Source: JAFAXD01 sp963833605 (GTDB lineage: Bacteria > Pseudomonadota > Alphaproteobacteria > Rhizobiales > Xanthobacteraceae). From it: a stretch of DNA of 64,000 bases. A program made the translations under genes and the position numbers. Positions 26,264 to 36,022 of the stretch are shown in pieces. The notes below the pieces were generated by a model that was not told the DNA's origin, did no database searches, and saw nothing but the letters and a program-made list of their open reading frames with translations. The stretch's first letter is position 1. Each line of letters begins with the position of its first letter. The DNA is taken from NCBI GenBank assembly GCA_963833605.1, contig CAWHYZ010000027.1, positions 1 to 64,000 of the forward strand. The letters are read 5' to 3'.

Positions 26264-27098
26264 ACGCATACCCATTTTGGTGTTGGCGCTGGGCGCTTTG
26301 ATGCTGCCGGCCGCCCCGACATTTGCTTTCGACGGTGCCCCGGGCACCGTTGCGCCAGTCAACGTTGAACTGCCTCCGACGGCCGCGGGGACCGAACCGA
26401 AGCTCTCGGCGATCGAAGCCTTCCGTTCCGGTACAGCGGCGCTGCGTTCCGGCGATACCAAGGGTGGCTTGACGTTGCTCGAATACGCCGCCGCCAACGG
26501 CCACGCGGTTGCGCAGTGGAAGCTTGGGCGTATGTATGCGGAAGGCACGGGCGTCACCCGGGATGACGTACGTGCGTTCGAATACTTCCGAGGCATTGCC
26601 AATGCCCACGCCGAGGATAGCCCGGGCACGCCGCAGGCGCGCTTTGTGGCTAACGCCTTCGTCGCGCTTGGCTCTTACTACCTCGACGGCATCCCCAATG
26701 CGCTCAAACCCGATCCCGACCGGGCGCGCGAGATGTTTGCGTATGCGGCTTCGTATTTCGGCGACGCCGACGCGCAATACAATCTCGGCCGTATCTACAT
26801 GGAAGGCACGGTGGGTCCGAAGGACCCGAAGCTCGCGGCCCGCTGGCTTGGTCTTGCCGCCAACAAGGGCCAGTACCAGGCGCAGGCGTTGCTCGGCACG
26901 ATGCTGTTCAAGGGCGAAGTCGTTCCGCGCCAAAGCGCCCGCGGTCTGATGTGGCTGACGCTTGCAAGCGATGCGGCCGGCCCGCAAGACACATGGATCA
27001 AAGAGTTGCACGCCGCCGCGTTCAAGCAAGCGACCGATGAAGATCGGTCGCTGGCGCTCATGTACATAGAGCGCTGGATCAAGGGGCGCAGGGAATAA
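26250..27098 (+). CDS. Exported Sel1/TPR-repeat protein
   Basis: 282 aa with an N-terminal signal peptide (about residues 1-25, ending TFA-F). At least three Sel1-like repeats are visible: AVAQWKLGRMYAEGTGV, DADAQYNLGRIYMEGTV and YQAQALLGTMLFKGEV. Such periplasmic repeat proteins scaffold protein contacts. The ATG at 26250 overlaps the ilvD end by 14 bases, implying translational coupling. It is convergent with xthA. Confidence 0.85.
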   Translation: MRTFERIPILVLALGALMLPAAPTFAFDGAPGTVAPVNVELPPTAAGTEPKLSAIEAFRSGTAALRSGDTKGGLTLLEYAAANGHAVAQWKLGRMYAEGTGVTRDDVRAFEYFRGIANAHAEDSPGTPQARFVANAFVALGSYYLDGIPNALKPDPDRAREMFAYAASYFGDADAQYNLGRIYMEGTVGPKDPKLAARWLGLAANKGQYQAQALLGTMLFKGEVVPRQSARGLMWLTLASDAAGPQDTWIKELHAAAFKQATDEDRSLALMYIERWIKGRRE

Positions 27099-27107
27099 GC
27101 CAATCGG

Positions 27108-27893
27108 TCACTGATCCTTGAGCTCAATCCAAACCGGTACATGATCCGAAGGCTTTTCCCAGGCACGCACGTGTTTGTCGATGCCGGCACCGGTCAGACG
27201 GTCGGCAGCCGCAGGTGATAGGAGCAGGTGATCGATACGGATGCCGTTGTTCTTCTGCCAAGCGCCAGCCTGATAGTCCCAAAATGTGAACAGGTTCGAT
27301 TCCGAGCTGACGGCCCGGACCGCATCGGTTAGACCGAGATAGCTGAGCGCGCGGAATTTCGTTCGGGTCTGCGGCAGGAATAGCGCGTCGTTGACCCAGA
27401 GCTCCGGATTATGGACGTCGACAGGAGCCGGGATCACGTTGTAGTCGCCGGCCAAAACGAGCGGTTCCTCCAGCATCAGGCGCTCACGCGCGTAGTCAAA
27501 AAGCCGATCCATCCATTTGATTTTGTATGAATATTTTTCGGTCCCAATGGGATTGCCATTGGGCAAATAAAGCGACGCGACGCGAACAGTGCCGCCTTGG
27601 CTAGAGACGGTTGCTTCCATGAAACGAGCATGGTCGTCGCCATCGTCCCCTGGCAGCCCCGGCTTCACGTCCTCGAGCGGAAGCTTGGACAAGATGGCGA
27701 CGCCGTTAAAGGCCTTCTGACCGTGAACAGCAACGTTGTAGCCAAGTTGCTCGAACGGCTCGCGCGGAAATGCGCCGTCAACACATTTGGTCTCCTGAAG
27801 GCAAACCACGTCAGGCTGGGCCGCGCTAAGCCAAGCCACCATGTTTTCGACGCGCTGTTTGATCGAGTTGACGTTCCAAGTCGCGATTCGCAT
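27108..27893 (-). CDS. xthA: Exodeoxyribonuclease III
   Basis: 261-aa AP endonuclease / 3'-5' exonuclease of base-excision repair. Metal and catalytic residues appear in ATWNVNSIKQR (N7), CLQETK (E34), LAGDYNV and the C-terminal RIDHLLLS and KPSDHVPVW with the catalytic Asp-His. Length is typical. Its 3' end is nine bases from the convergent Sel1-repeat gene. Confidence 0.95.
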   Translation of the reverse strand: MRIATWNVNSIKQRVENMVAWLSAAQPDVVCLQETKCVDGAFPREPFEQLGYNVAVHGQKAFNGVAILSKLPLEDVKPGLPGDDGDDHARFMEATVSSQGGTVRVASLYLPNGNPIGTEKYSYKIKWMDRLFDYARERLMLEEPLVLAGDYNVIPAPVDVHNPELWVNDALFLPQTRTKFRALSYLGLTDAVRAVSSESNLFTFWDYQAGAWQKNNGIRIDHLLLSPAAADRLTGAGIDKHVRAWEKPSDHVPVWIELKDQ

Positions 27894-28081
27894 GGTGCCA
27901 GGTTAATTTGAGTTAATTTGACAGTGGATGGCGGCGCACCCACGATGCCAGACCCGAAGGGGCTTGGAAACATCCGCGGCATCGAACCGGGACAACCCCC
28001 CGGACGCGGACTTGTTTGTGCGGGAAGGGGTGCACAATGGCTGTGATTGTGCTAGGAATTTCATCGGTATGGGTGGGTTGG

Positions 28082-28103
28082 AAGCCGGCGACAAGACCGG
28101 CTT
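28082..28103 (+). terminator. Terminator-like hairpin upstream of the RND operon
   Basis: AAGCCGG-cgacaaga-CCGGCTT followed by TCTTTC, about 65 bases before the adaptor ATG. In the leader it could act as an attenuator; it may also simply insulate the operon from upstream transcription. Confidence 0.4.
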
Positions 28104-28167
28104 TCTTTCATTGGGTCGGGGTGATGACAAGGGAGATCGTCCGGGCGTCGAAAGCGGCCGGCCAATC

Positions 28168-29295
28168 ATGATCAAGCGCATTTTTCTCGTGGCTTGTGCC
28201 GCGGCGGTGGTCGCGGCCGGTATTTGGCTGGCCATGCGCTGGCTCCCCGGAGGAGCCGTGGCTCAGGGACCGACCCAGGCGGCCCGCCCAGTCGCCGTGG
28301 AAGTTGCGACCGCGATCAAGAAGAAGAGTCCGGTTAAGCTCGCAGCACTCGGCAACGTATCGCCAATTGCCAGTGTTGCGGTGAGACCGCGGATCGACAG
28401 CGAAATCACCGCCGTGGAGTTTGCGGACGGCGCGATGGTGCGGCAGGGCGACGTTCTGGTGCGGCTCGACAGTCGCACGATCGACGCCCAGATCAAGCAG
28501 GCCGAGGGCAACCTGGCGCGTGACCAGGCTCAACTCGAAGGCGCTGAGCGCGACATGCGGCGCTATACCGACCTCGTTGCCAAGGGCGCAACCCCCATAC
28601 TCAATCTCGACAACGCGAAGACCCAGGTCGGCACGTTCACCGGCGCCATCAAAGCGGATCAGGCGCAACTCGAAAACCTCAAGGTTCTGCTCAGCTACTG
28701 CACTATCAAGGCACCGATCAGCGGCCGCATCAGCGCCGCGGCGCTCAAGGTTGGAAATTTTGTCCGCGTCGCAGACGCCCCACCCATCGCGACCATTATT
28801 CAAGTCGCGCCGATCTATGTCACGTTCACTGTTCCGCAAGCGAGCCTCCCCGACATCCGCAAAGCGCTGGCCGCCGAAACCGCGACCGTCGAGGCGATCA
28901 CGCCAGGAGAGAGCCGCTCAGCAAGCGGCGCCGTGACAATGATCGAGAATACGGTCGATGCGATGACCGGGCTCGTCACCATTCGGGCGACGATGCCCAA
29001 CACTGATGACCTGCTTTGGCCCGGCACGCTCGTGAACGTGCAGTTGACATTGCGCGACGAGGAGGCGGTCGTGGTTCCCACGGCCGCTGTGCAAATCAGC
29101 CAGCAAGGCACCTTCGTGTTTGTGGTCAAGGACGGCAAGGCGGTGGTTCAGCCCATCAAGGTGGCGCGCGTCACGGGCAAGGAAACCGCGCTCGAAAGCG
29201 GCCTGCAGGGCGGCGAGACCGTCGTCACCGACGGGTTCCTGCTGCTCACCAATGGCGCCCGCGTGGTTGTGCGCGGCAACAAGCCCGACGCCTAG
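28168..29295 (+). CDS. RND efflux system periplasmic adaptor (HlyD/MdtA-like)
   Basis: 375-aa membrane-fusion protein. An N-terminal signal-anchor (about residues 4-22) precedes the lipoyl half-motifs (VSPIASVAVRPRIDSEI and TIKAPISGRISAAALKVGN), with an alpha-hairpin between them (IKQAEGNLARDQAQLEGAER). The C-terminal part has the beta-barrel segment LLWPGTLVNVQLTL. It links the inner-membrane pump to an outer channel. The ATG at 28168 is nine bases after the next upstream in-frame ORF context and gives a normal N-terminus. It is first gene of the RND operon. Confidence 0.92.
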   Translation: MIKRIFLVACAAAVVAAGIWLAMRWLPGGAVAQGPTQAARPVAVEVATAIKKKSPVKLAALGNVSPIASVAVRPRIDSEITAVEFADGAMVRQGDVLVRLDSRTIDAQIKQAEGNLARDQAQLEGAERDMRRYTDLVAKGATPILNLDNAKTQVGTFTGAIKADQAQLENLKVLLSYCTIKAPISGRISAAALKVGNFVRVADAPPIATIIQVAPIYVTFTVPQASLPDIRKALAAETATVEAITPGESRSASGAVTMIENTVDAMTGLVTIRATMPNTDDLLWPGTLVNVQLTLRDEEAVVVPTAAVQISQQGTFVFVVKDGKAVVQPIKVARVTGKETALESGLQGGETVVTDGFLLLTNGARVVVRGNKPDA

Positions 29296-29304
29296 GGCTC
29301 GAAG

Positions 29305-32300
29305 ATGGGCATTTCCGAAACCTGCATCCGTCGCCCGGTGATGACAACGCTCATCACGGCGGCGCTGATCGTTTTCGGCGTGTTTGGTTATCGATTGCTT
29401 TCGGTCGCTGCCCTTCCGGCCGTCGACTTCCCGACGATCCAGATCACCGCGACCTTGCCGGGCGCGAGCCCGGAGACCATGGCCGCGTCGGTGGCCGGTC
29501 CGATCGAGCGACAACTCTCGACCATCGCCGGCATCTCGTCGATGACATCAACGTCTTCGCTCGGTTTGACCCAGATCACCATCCAGTTCGATCTCAACCG
29601 CAACATCGATGGCGCCGCCCTCGATGTGCAGACCGCGCTCACCGTCGCCCAGCGCAGACTGCCGATCGAAATGACGACACCGCCGTCGTTCCGGAAGGTC
29701 AATCCGGGCGATTTCCCGATCATGTTCATCAGCCTCGTGTCATCGACCCTGCCGTTGTCGACGGTCGACGACTACGGGGAGATCACGCTCGCCCAGCAGA
29801 TTTCACAGCTCCCCGGCATTGCGCAGGTGCTGGTCTATGGCGCGCAGAAATTCGCCGTGCGGGTGCAGGTCGACCCCGTCGCTGCGGCCCAGCGCAACAT
29901 CTCGCTCGATGACATCCGCAACGTCGTCTCCAAGGCCAATTCGTCGACCCCGGTGGGGACGATCTCAGGCCCGGAAAAAGACGTGACGCTGTCGGCGAGC
30001 GGCGCAATGAACAAAGCCGAGGACTATCGGAGGGTCGTCGTGGCGGCCCGCAACGGCACTTTGGTGCACCTGGACGAGGTCGCGCGGGTCATCGACAGCG
30101 TCGAGAACAACAAGATCGCCAGTCTATTCAACGGCGAGCGCGCCATCGTGCTCGCCATTCAACGCCAGCCCGATGCCAACACGGTGGCGGTGGTCGATTC
30201 GATACGGGCGCGTCTGCCCGCGTATCGCACCCAGATCCCGGCGGCCATCAAGATGCAGGTCTTGAATGATCGCTCGATCTCGATTCGCGCGGCTGTCGAG
30301 GACGTACAGATCACGTTGTTGATCGCGATCGGCCTCGTCGTTCTGGTGATTTTCCTGTTCCTGCGTTCAATCCCGGCGACCATTATCCCGGCGTTGGCGG
30401 TGCCGGTGTCGCTGATCGGCACCTGCGCCGCCATGTACGCGCTGAATTTCTCCGTCAACAACATGACGTTGCTTGCGCTTACCCTGTCGGTCGGTTTCGT
30501 GGTCGACGACGCGATCGTGATGCTCGAGAACATCGTGCGCCACATGGAGGGGGGCATGCGGCCGTTCGAGGCCGCGCTCAAGGGCGCGCGCGAGATCGGT
30601 TTCACGATTATTTCGATCACGTTTTCGTTGATTGCCGTGTTCATCCCGGTGCTGTTGATGGGTGGCATCGTCGGCCGCGTGTTTCGTGAGTTCGCCGTCA
30701 CCATCGCGGTAGCGATCATCCTCTCCGGCTTCGTCTCGCTCACGCTCACCCCGATGCTGTGCGCGCGCGTGTTGCGCGCCCATCACGAAGGCGAGAAGCA
30801 GTTTTTTGTGTTGCGCTGGTTCGAGGCGATGTTCAAAGGCTGGCTGCGCGGCTACGAATGGGCGCTCGACAGAGTGCTGGCCTACAAATCGGTGATGCTC
30901 GTGATCACCTTCGCCACGATCATCGGAACCGTTGTGCTCTACTATTACGTCCCCAAAGGCTTTTTCCCAGTCGAGGATACCGGGTTCATCTTCGGTTCGG
31001 TCGAGGGGCCGTCCGACATCTCATTCCAGTCCATGTACCAGCGCCAGCAGAAAATCGCCGCGATCGTACAGGCCGACAAAGCGGTGGATTACGTCAACTC
31101 CACTGTCGGAGTGGGTGGGCCAAATATCGCCAACAACCAGGGGCGCTTGTTCATCGCTCTCAAGCCGCGCAACGAGCGCAAAGAGAAGGTGCTCGACATT
31201 ATCCAGCGCTTGCGCCGCGAAGCCAACGTCGTGACCGGCATGCGTGCCGTGTTTGCCCCGGTACAGAACATCAATATCACCGGAAGGATATCCAAGGCCG
31301 ACTGGCAGTACACCCTGCAATCGAGCGATACCGAGGCGCTCTACCGGTTTGCCCCGGAAATGCGGGAACGTATTACGCACATTCCTGGAATCCTCGACGT
31401 TTCGAGCGACCTCTATATTTCCAATCCCACGTTGACCGTCGATATCGACCGGGAGATGGCGGCTGTTTATGGAATTTCAATTGATCAGGTTCGCCAGGAA
31501 CTGTTCAACGCGTTTGGCAGCCGCCAGGTGGCAACGATCTACACGCCATCCAACGATTACCAGGTGATCCTCGAGAACAAGCCGGAATTCCAGATCGATA
31601 CGTCCGATCTGTCCCGAATTTATCTGAAGACCAATGCGCCTGCCGCCGTGACCGCTCCGGGTGGCGGCGTAAATGGGGTCGGCGTTCTTTCGGGCACAGC
31701 CATTCCGCTCAGCGCAGTCGCCAAGCTCAAGCCCACTGTGGGTCCTCTGCAGGTCAATCACCAGGGCCAGCAGCCTTCGGTGACCATGTTCTTCAATTTG
31801 GCGCCCGGGTTCTCGATCGGGCAGGCAACCGACGCCATCAACCAGCTCGCTCGCGATATGAACATGCCGGCCTCGATCGCTGCCGGTTTCCAGGGCGGCG
31901 CCCAGGTGTTCCAGGATTCGCTGAAGGGACAAGGCGTCCTCGTTCTGGCGGCGATCTTCGCGGCCTACGTGGTGCTCGGCATCCTGTACGAGAGCTTCAT
32001 TCATCCGATCACGATCATTTCCGGGCTGCCATCGGCCGGCGTCGGCGCACTGCTGATCCTGATGGTAACCGGTTTGGATCTGTCGGTGATCGCGATGATC
32101 GGCATCGTGATGCTGGTCGGTATCGTGAAGAAGAACGCGATCATGATGATCGACTTCGCGATCGAGCGCCGGCGTGTCGGTTTGAGCGCCGAGGCCGCAA
32201 TTCGCGACGCCTGCCTGCTGCGGTTCCGTCCCATCATGATGACCACGTTCGCGGCGATCTTCGGCACGCTACCGATCGCGCTTGGCACCGGTGCCGGCGC

Positions 32301-32487
32301 CGAACTGCGGCAGCCGCTCGGAATCGCGGTGGTTGGCGGGTTGTGCGTGTCGCAGCTGCTGACGCTGTTCATCACGCCGGTAGTCTACGTCTATCTCGAT
32401 CGCATCGACCGTGTGCTGCGCCGGCGGTTGGAACCGCAGCTCGAAGAAGTGGCGGAGCCTTCGCGCCCCGCCATCGCGGCCGAATAA
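29305..32487 (+). CDS. RND multidrug efflux permease (MdtB/MdtC-like)
   Basis: 1060-aa proton-driven efflux pump of the HAE1 family in the inner membrane. The N-terminus (ISETCIRRPVMTTLITAAL) starts TM1; the proton-relay aspartates lie in LSVGFVVDDAIVMLENI (TM4), and QRQPDANTVAVVD resembles MdtB/MdtC. The second repeat carries the MLVGIVKKNAIMMIDFAIE helix. It starts nine bases after the adaptor stop. No outer channel follows, so the TolC homologue at 14345 is a plausible partner. No regulator gene is adjacent. Confidence 0.95.
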   Translation: MGISETCIRRPVMTTLITAALIVFGVFGYRLLSVAALPAVDFPTIQITATLPGASPETMAASVAGPIERQLSTIAGISSMTSTSSLGLTQITIQFDLNRNIDGAALDVQTALTVAQRRLPIEMTTPPSFRKVNPGDFPIMFISLVSSTLPLSTVDDYGEITLAQQISQLPGIAQVLVYGAQKFAVRVQVDPVAAAQRNISLDDIRNVVSKANSSTPVGTISGPEKDVTLSASGAMNKAEDYRRVVVAARNGTLVHLDEVARVIDSVENNKIASLFNGERAIVLAIQRQPDANTVAVVDSIRARLPAYRTQIPAAIKMQVLNDRSISIRAAVEDVQITLLIAIGLVVLVIFLFLRSIPATIIPALAVPVSLIGTCAAMYALNFSVNNMTLLALTLSVGFVVDDAIVMLENIVRHMEGGMRPFEAALKGAREIGFTIISITFSLIAVFIPVLLMGGIVGRVFREFAVTIAVAIILSGFVSLTLTPMLCARVLRAHHEGEKQFFVLRWFEAMFKGWLRGYEWALDRVLAYKSVMLVITFATIIGTVVLYYYVPKGFFPVEDTGFIFGSVEGPSDISFQSMYQRQQKIAAIVQADKAVDYVNSTVGVGGPNIANNQGRLFIALKPRNERKEKVLDIIQRLRREANVVTGMRAVFAPVQNINITGRISKADWQYTLQSSDTEALYRFAPEMRERITHIPGILDVSSDLYISNPTLTVDIDREMAAVYGISIDQVRQELFNAFGSRQVATIYTPSNDYQVILENKPEFQIDTSDLSRIYLKTNAPAAVTAPGGGVNGVGVLSGTAIPLSAVAKLKPTVGPLQVNHQGQQPSVTMFFNLAPGFSIGQATDAINQLARDMNMPASIAAGFQGGAQVFQDSLKGQGVLVLAAIFAAYVVLGILYESFIHPITIISGLPSAGVGALLILMVTGLDLSVIAMIGIVMLVGIVKKNAIMMIDFAIERRRVGLSAEAAIRDACLLRFRPIMMTTFAAIFGTLPIALGTGAGAELRQPLGIAVVGGLCVSQLLTLFITPVVYVYLDRIDRVLRRRLEPQLEEVAEPSRPAIAAE

Positions 32488-32495
32488 CAGCAGCT

Positions 32496-32843
32496 CTACA
32501 CGGAAAAGCTGGTGCCGCAGCCGCAGGACGAGGTGGCAACAGGGTTGTTGATCTTGAACGACGCGCCGATCAGGTCGTCGACATAGTCGATCTCGGCGCC
32601 TGCCATATACTGTTGCGAGAGCGCGTCAATCAAAACGACCACGCCGTCGCGCGCAAGCACGAGATCTTCCTCGGTCCGACTCTGGTCGAAATCGAACTTG
32701 TATTGAAAGCCCGAACAACCGCCGCCTTCGACGCTTACACGCAGCATGGCCCCGCTCGGTTCGCGCTTGAGGATTTCACCAATCCGCCGCGCCGCCCGCT
32801 CCGTTAGGGTTACCAATTGTGTGGCTGCTTCGCTCATTGGCAT
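32496..32843 (-). CDS. erpA: Iron-sulfur cluster insertion protein (ErpA/IscA family)
   Basis: A-type carrier that delivers Fe-S clusters to apo-proteins, 115 aa (113 from the second ATG at 32837). The three conserved cysteines are present in GGGCSGFQY and the C-terminal SSCGCGTSF. ErpA rather than IscA is favoured by the isolated setting beside dgt, outside an isc or suf cluster. It is convergent with the RND permease and divergent from dgt with a short gap. Confidence 0.9.
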   Translation of the reverse strand: MPMSEAATQLVTLTERAARRIGEILKREPSGAMLRVSVEGGGCSGFQYKFDFDQSRTEEDLVLARDGVVVLIDALSQQYMAGAEIDYVDDLIGASFKINNPVATSSCGCGTSFSV

Positions 32844-32916
32844 GCGCCCATTCGTTCAATCTGATAGGTATGCAGTACCAAGGCTGGGGTCAACGGGGTA
32901 GGGTCGAGAGGGCGGC

Positions 32917-34116
32917 ATGGTGAGGGACGGCGCTCGCGCGCCCTTTGCGGCCGATCCTAGCGCTAGCCGGGGCCAACTCCAGCTGGAGCCGCCCAGTGCG
33001 ACCCGCAGCGATTTTCGGCGCGATTGCGACCGCCTTATCCACTCGACCGCGTTTCGTCGTCTTGGTCACAAGACCCAGGTGTTCGTTTATCATGAGGGCG
33101 ACCACTACCGCACCCGGCTGACCCACACGCTCGAAGTGACCCAAATCGCGCGCTCCCTCGCCCGCGCGCTGGCGCTTGACGAGGATTTGGCGGAAGCCTC
33201 CGCCCTCGGTCACGATCTCGGTCATCCGCCGTTCGGACATGCCGGCGAGCGCGCGCTCGCCCGGTGCCTGAAGGACGCAGGCGGCTTCGACCACAACGCA
33301 CAGACGCTCGCCGTCGTCACGCGTCTGGAACGGCGTTATGCCGCATTCGACGAACTCAATCTGACCTGGGAAACGCTCGAAGGGCTGGTGAAGCACAATG
33401 GGCCGCTGGCGGACCGTGCCGGCGTCCCGATCGGCCGCTACGCCGAGCGCGGGATTGCGGGCGAAATTGCCGACTACAACCAACGCCATGATCTCGAACT
33501 TTGGAGCTTCGCGAGCCCGGAAGCCCAGGCAGCGGCCCTTGCCGACGATATTGCCTACGATGCTCACGACATCGACGACGGCCTGCGGGCGAGTTTGTTC
33601 ACGCTCGACGAACTCGCCGAACTGCCGGTCGCCGGCGACATTCTGCGGGAGGTGGATCGCCAATACCCGCACCTCGATGGCGGGCGGCGCGCGCACGAGT
33701 TCCTCCGCCGCCTGATTACTCGGATGATAGATGACGTGATCAGCGAGGCACGACGCCGATTGACGAGCCTCGCTCCGAAGCGCGCGAGCGACATTCGCGC
33801 CGCGGCGGCCGGTGTGGTTGCGTTCTCGGACGCCATGGCACAGGCCGACCGGGCCATCAAAGGCTTTCTCTCCCCGCGCATGTATCGCCATGCGCGCGTG
33901 ATGCGGATCATGACGTTGGCCGAAGAACGGCTGTGCGAACTGTTTGCTCGCTATCTGGCAAAGCCAGACAACATGCCGGCCGAGTGGCGCCCGACGGAAG
34001 CCAATGAGATGGACGCGCGCGAACGCCAGATCGCCGATTTCATCGCCGGCATGACCGATCGATTTGCGCTGATGGAGCATGCCCGGCTCTTTGACTCGAC
34101 GCCGGAATTACGTTAG
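32917..34116 (+). CDS. dgt: Deoxyguanosinetriphosphate triphosphohydrolase-like protein
   Basis: 399-aa HD-domain dNTP triphosphohydrolase that removes PPP from dNTPs and shapes nucleotide pools. The HD signature is visible: RLTHTLEVTQIAR, then GHDLGHPPFGHAGE, and later DIAYDAHDIDDG. N-terminal FRRDCDRLIHSTAFRRLGHKTQV is typical of the type 2 subfamily. It precedes argS by 19 bases; the dgt-argS order is common in Rhizobiales. Confidence 0.94.
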   Translation: MVRDGARAPFAADPSASRGQLQLEPPSATRSDFRRDCDRLIHSTAFRRLGHKTQVFVYHEGDHYRTRLTHTLEVTQIARSLARALALDEDLAEASALGHDLGHPPFGHAGERALARCLKDAGGFDHNAQTLAVVTRLERRYAAFDELNLTWETLEGLVKHNGPLADRAGVPIGRYAERGIAGEIADYNQRHDLELWSFASPEAQAAALADDIAYDAHDIDDGLRASLFTLDELAELPVAGDILREVDRQYPHLDGGRRAHEFLRRLITRMIDDVISEARRRLTSLAPKRASDIRAAAAGVVAFSDAMAQADRAIKGFLSPRMYRHARVMRIMTLAEERLCELFARYLAKPDNMPAEWRPTEANEMDARERQIADFIAGMTDRFALMEHARLFDSTPELR

Positions 34117-34135
34117 CGGCACCGTCGGGTTCGCA

Positions 34136-35938
34136 ATGAGTGAGCAGGCCAAAAACATCTTTGCCGGGATGCTCGACCGCGTCATCGCGGCCAGCCGGGC
34201 GCTGATTGCCGACGGCGTTTTTCCCACCAATGCCGACCTCTCGCGTGTGGTCGTGGAACCTCCGCGCGATCCCGCCCACGGCGACATGGCGACCAACGTA
34301 GCGATGGTGCTGGCCAAGGACGCCGGTCGCAAGCCGCGCGAGCTCGCGGAAGTGGTGGCACAGCGCCTACGGGCCGATGATCTGGTCGAAAAAATTGACG
34401 TTGCCGGCCCGGGCTTCATCAATCTGACGCTCAAACCGCAGGCATGGGCGTCGGCGTTGCGCGCCGCCATCTTGTCGGGCGCCGACTATGGTCGAAGCGA
34501 TGTCGGCGGCGGCCGGCCGATCAATGTCGAATATGTATCGGCCAACCCGACCGGACCCATGCACGTCGGTCACACCCGTGGAGCTGTGTTCGGCGACGCG
34601 TTGGCCAATCTGCTGGCGTTTTCCGGGTTTGCGGTCACCCGCGAATATTACATCAATGACGCCGGGGCGCAGGTTGACGCACTCGCACGCTCCGCCTTTC
34701 TTCGTTACCGCGAAGCGCTCGGCGAACCCATCGGCGCGATCCCCGAGGGTCTCTATCCGGGTGACTATCTCAAGCCGGTCGGGGCTGCACTCGCCGCCGA
34801 ATTCGGCGCGAGCCTGAAAGGCATGCCCGAGTCCTCCTGGCTGCCTGTGGTGCGTGGGAAGGCGGTCGCCATGATGATGGACGCCATCCGCGACGATCTC
34901 GGCGCGCTCAAGGTCAGGCACGATGTATTTTTTTCCGAACGCTCGCTCTTAGAGAGTTCAGCGGATCAGGCTCAAAGGACCGATCTCGTCGCCGCGACGA
35001 TCGCCCAGCTGCGCCGAGAGGGCCACGTTTATGAAGGCCGGCTGCCGCCGCCGAAAGGCGCGCCCCTGGAAGACTGGGAGGACCGCGAACAGACGCTGTT
35101 TCGGGCGACCGAATTCGGCGACGATGTCGACCGGCCGCTGAAGAAATCCGACGGTAGCTACACGTACTTCGCGTCTGATATCGCGTATCACAGGTCCAAG
35201 TTCGATCGTGGGTTCCACGACATGATCGACGTTTGGGGCGCAGACCACGGTGGTTACGTCAAACGCTTGAATGCCGCGGTCAAGGCGATCAGCCATGGCG
35301 AAGCAGCACTCGATGTGAAGATCGTGCAGCTGGTGCGCCTGCTCCGAGCCGGAGAGCCCGTGAAGATGTCGAAGCGGGCAGGCGATTTCATCACCTTGCG
35401 CGACGTCGTCGATGAGGTCGGTCGCGACGCGGTCCGCTTTATGATGCTTTACCGCAAGAACGACGCGACGCTCGACTTCGATCTCGCCAAGGTGATCGAG
35501 CAGTCGCGCGACAATCCCGTATTCTACGTACAGTACGGGCATGCGCGCGGCCAATCGGTCTTTCGCAACGCGCGCGACGTAGTGGACTTGCCGGTTGATC
35601 CGCAGGCGCGTGCACGCGCTCTCGCTGATGCCTCTCTCGACCTCCTCGATGACCCAGCCGAACTGGCGCTGATGCGCCGACTAGCGCAGTTTCCGCGCGT
35701 GGTCGAAGCCGCCGCGCTCACCCACGAGCCGCACCGCATCGCGTTCTTTTTGTACGAACTGGCGAGCGAGTTCCATACACAATGGACCAGAGGATTTAAT
35801 TCGCCTCATTTACGCTTCATTATCCAGAATGATTGCAATATCACGCGCGCTCGCTTGGCACTGGTTGCCGGCGTGGTGAATGTGCTGGCCGTCGGGCTCG
35901 GGTTGCTCGGCGTGGAGGCGCCGCAGGAGATGCGGTAA
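34136..35938 (+). CDS. argS: Arginine--tRNA ligase
   Basis: 600-aa class I synthetase. The N-terminal Add-1 domain precedes the HIGH motif variant HVGHTRGAVFGD (about residue 142), and KMSKR follows in VKMSKRAGDFITLRDVV. The C-terminal DALR anticodon-binding domain ends ITRARLALVAGVVNVLAVGL. The ATG at 34136 gives the normal N-terminus (MSEQAKNIFAGMLDR). It is first of the conserved envelope and segregation block. Confidence 0.96.
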   Translation: MSEQAKNIFAGMLDRVIAASRALIADGVFPTNADLSRVVVEPPRDPAHGDMATNVAMVLAKDAGRKPRELAEVVAQRLRADDLVEKIDVAGPGFINLTLKPQAWASALRAAILSGADYGRSDVGGGRPINVEYVSANPTGPMHVGHTRGAVFGDALANLLAFSGFAVTREYYINDAGAQVDALARSAFLRYREALGEPIGAIPEGLYPGDYLKPVGAALAAEFGASLKGMPESSWLPVVRGKAVAMMMDAIRDDLGALKVRHDVFFSERSLLESSADQAQRTDLVAATIAQLRREGHVYEGRLPPPKGAPLEDWEDREQTLFRATEFGDDVDRPLKKSDGSYTYFASDIAYHRSKFDRGFHDMIDVWGADHGGYVKRLNAAVKAISHGEAALDVKIVQLVRLLRAGEPVKMSKRAGDFITLRDVVDEVGRDAVRFMMLYRKNDATLDFDLAKVIEQSRDNPVFYVQYGHARGQSVFRNARDVVDLPVDPQARARALADASLDLLDDPAELALMRRLAQFPRVVEAAALTHEPHRIAFFLYELASEFHTQWTRGFNSPHLRFIIQNDCNITRARLALVAGVVNVLAVGLGLLGVEAPQEMR

Positions 35939-36022
35939 TATGGGGCTCCCGATACTTGGACTTGCCCGCACGTGACGGCGACCAGTCGGGATTAACGTAC
36001 CAGAACGGATGGCAGGATCTGG

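Noticed and set aside
27903..28235. Minus-strand 110-aa ORF in the xthA-RND gap
   Set aside because: No ribosome-binding site or recognisable domain; it overlaps the RND adaptor start antisense.
32890..34080. 396-aa minus-strand ORF opposite dgt
   Set aside because: Composition is that of an antisense shadow; dgt carries clear HD motifs on the plus strand.
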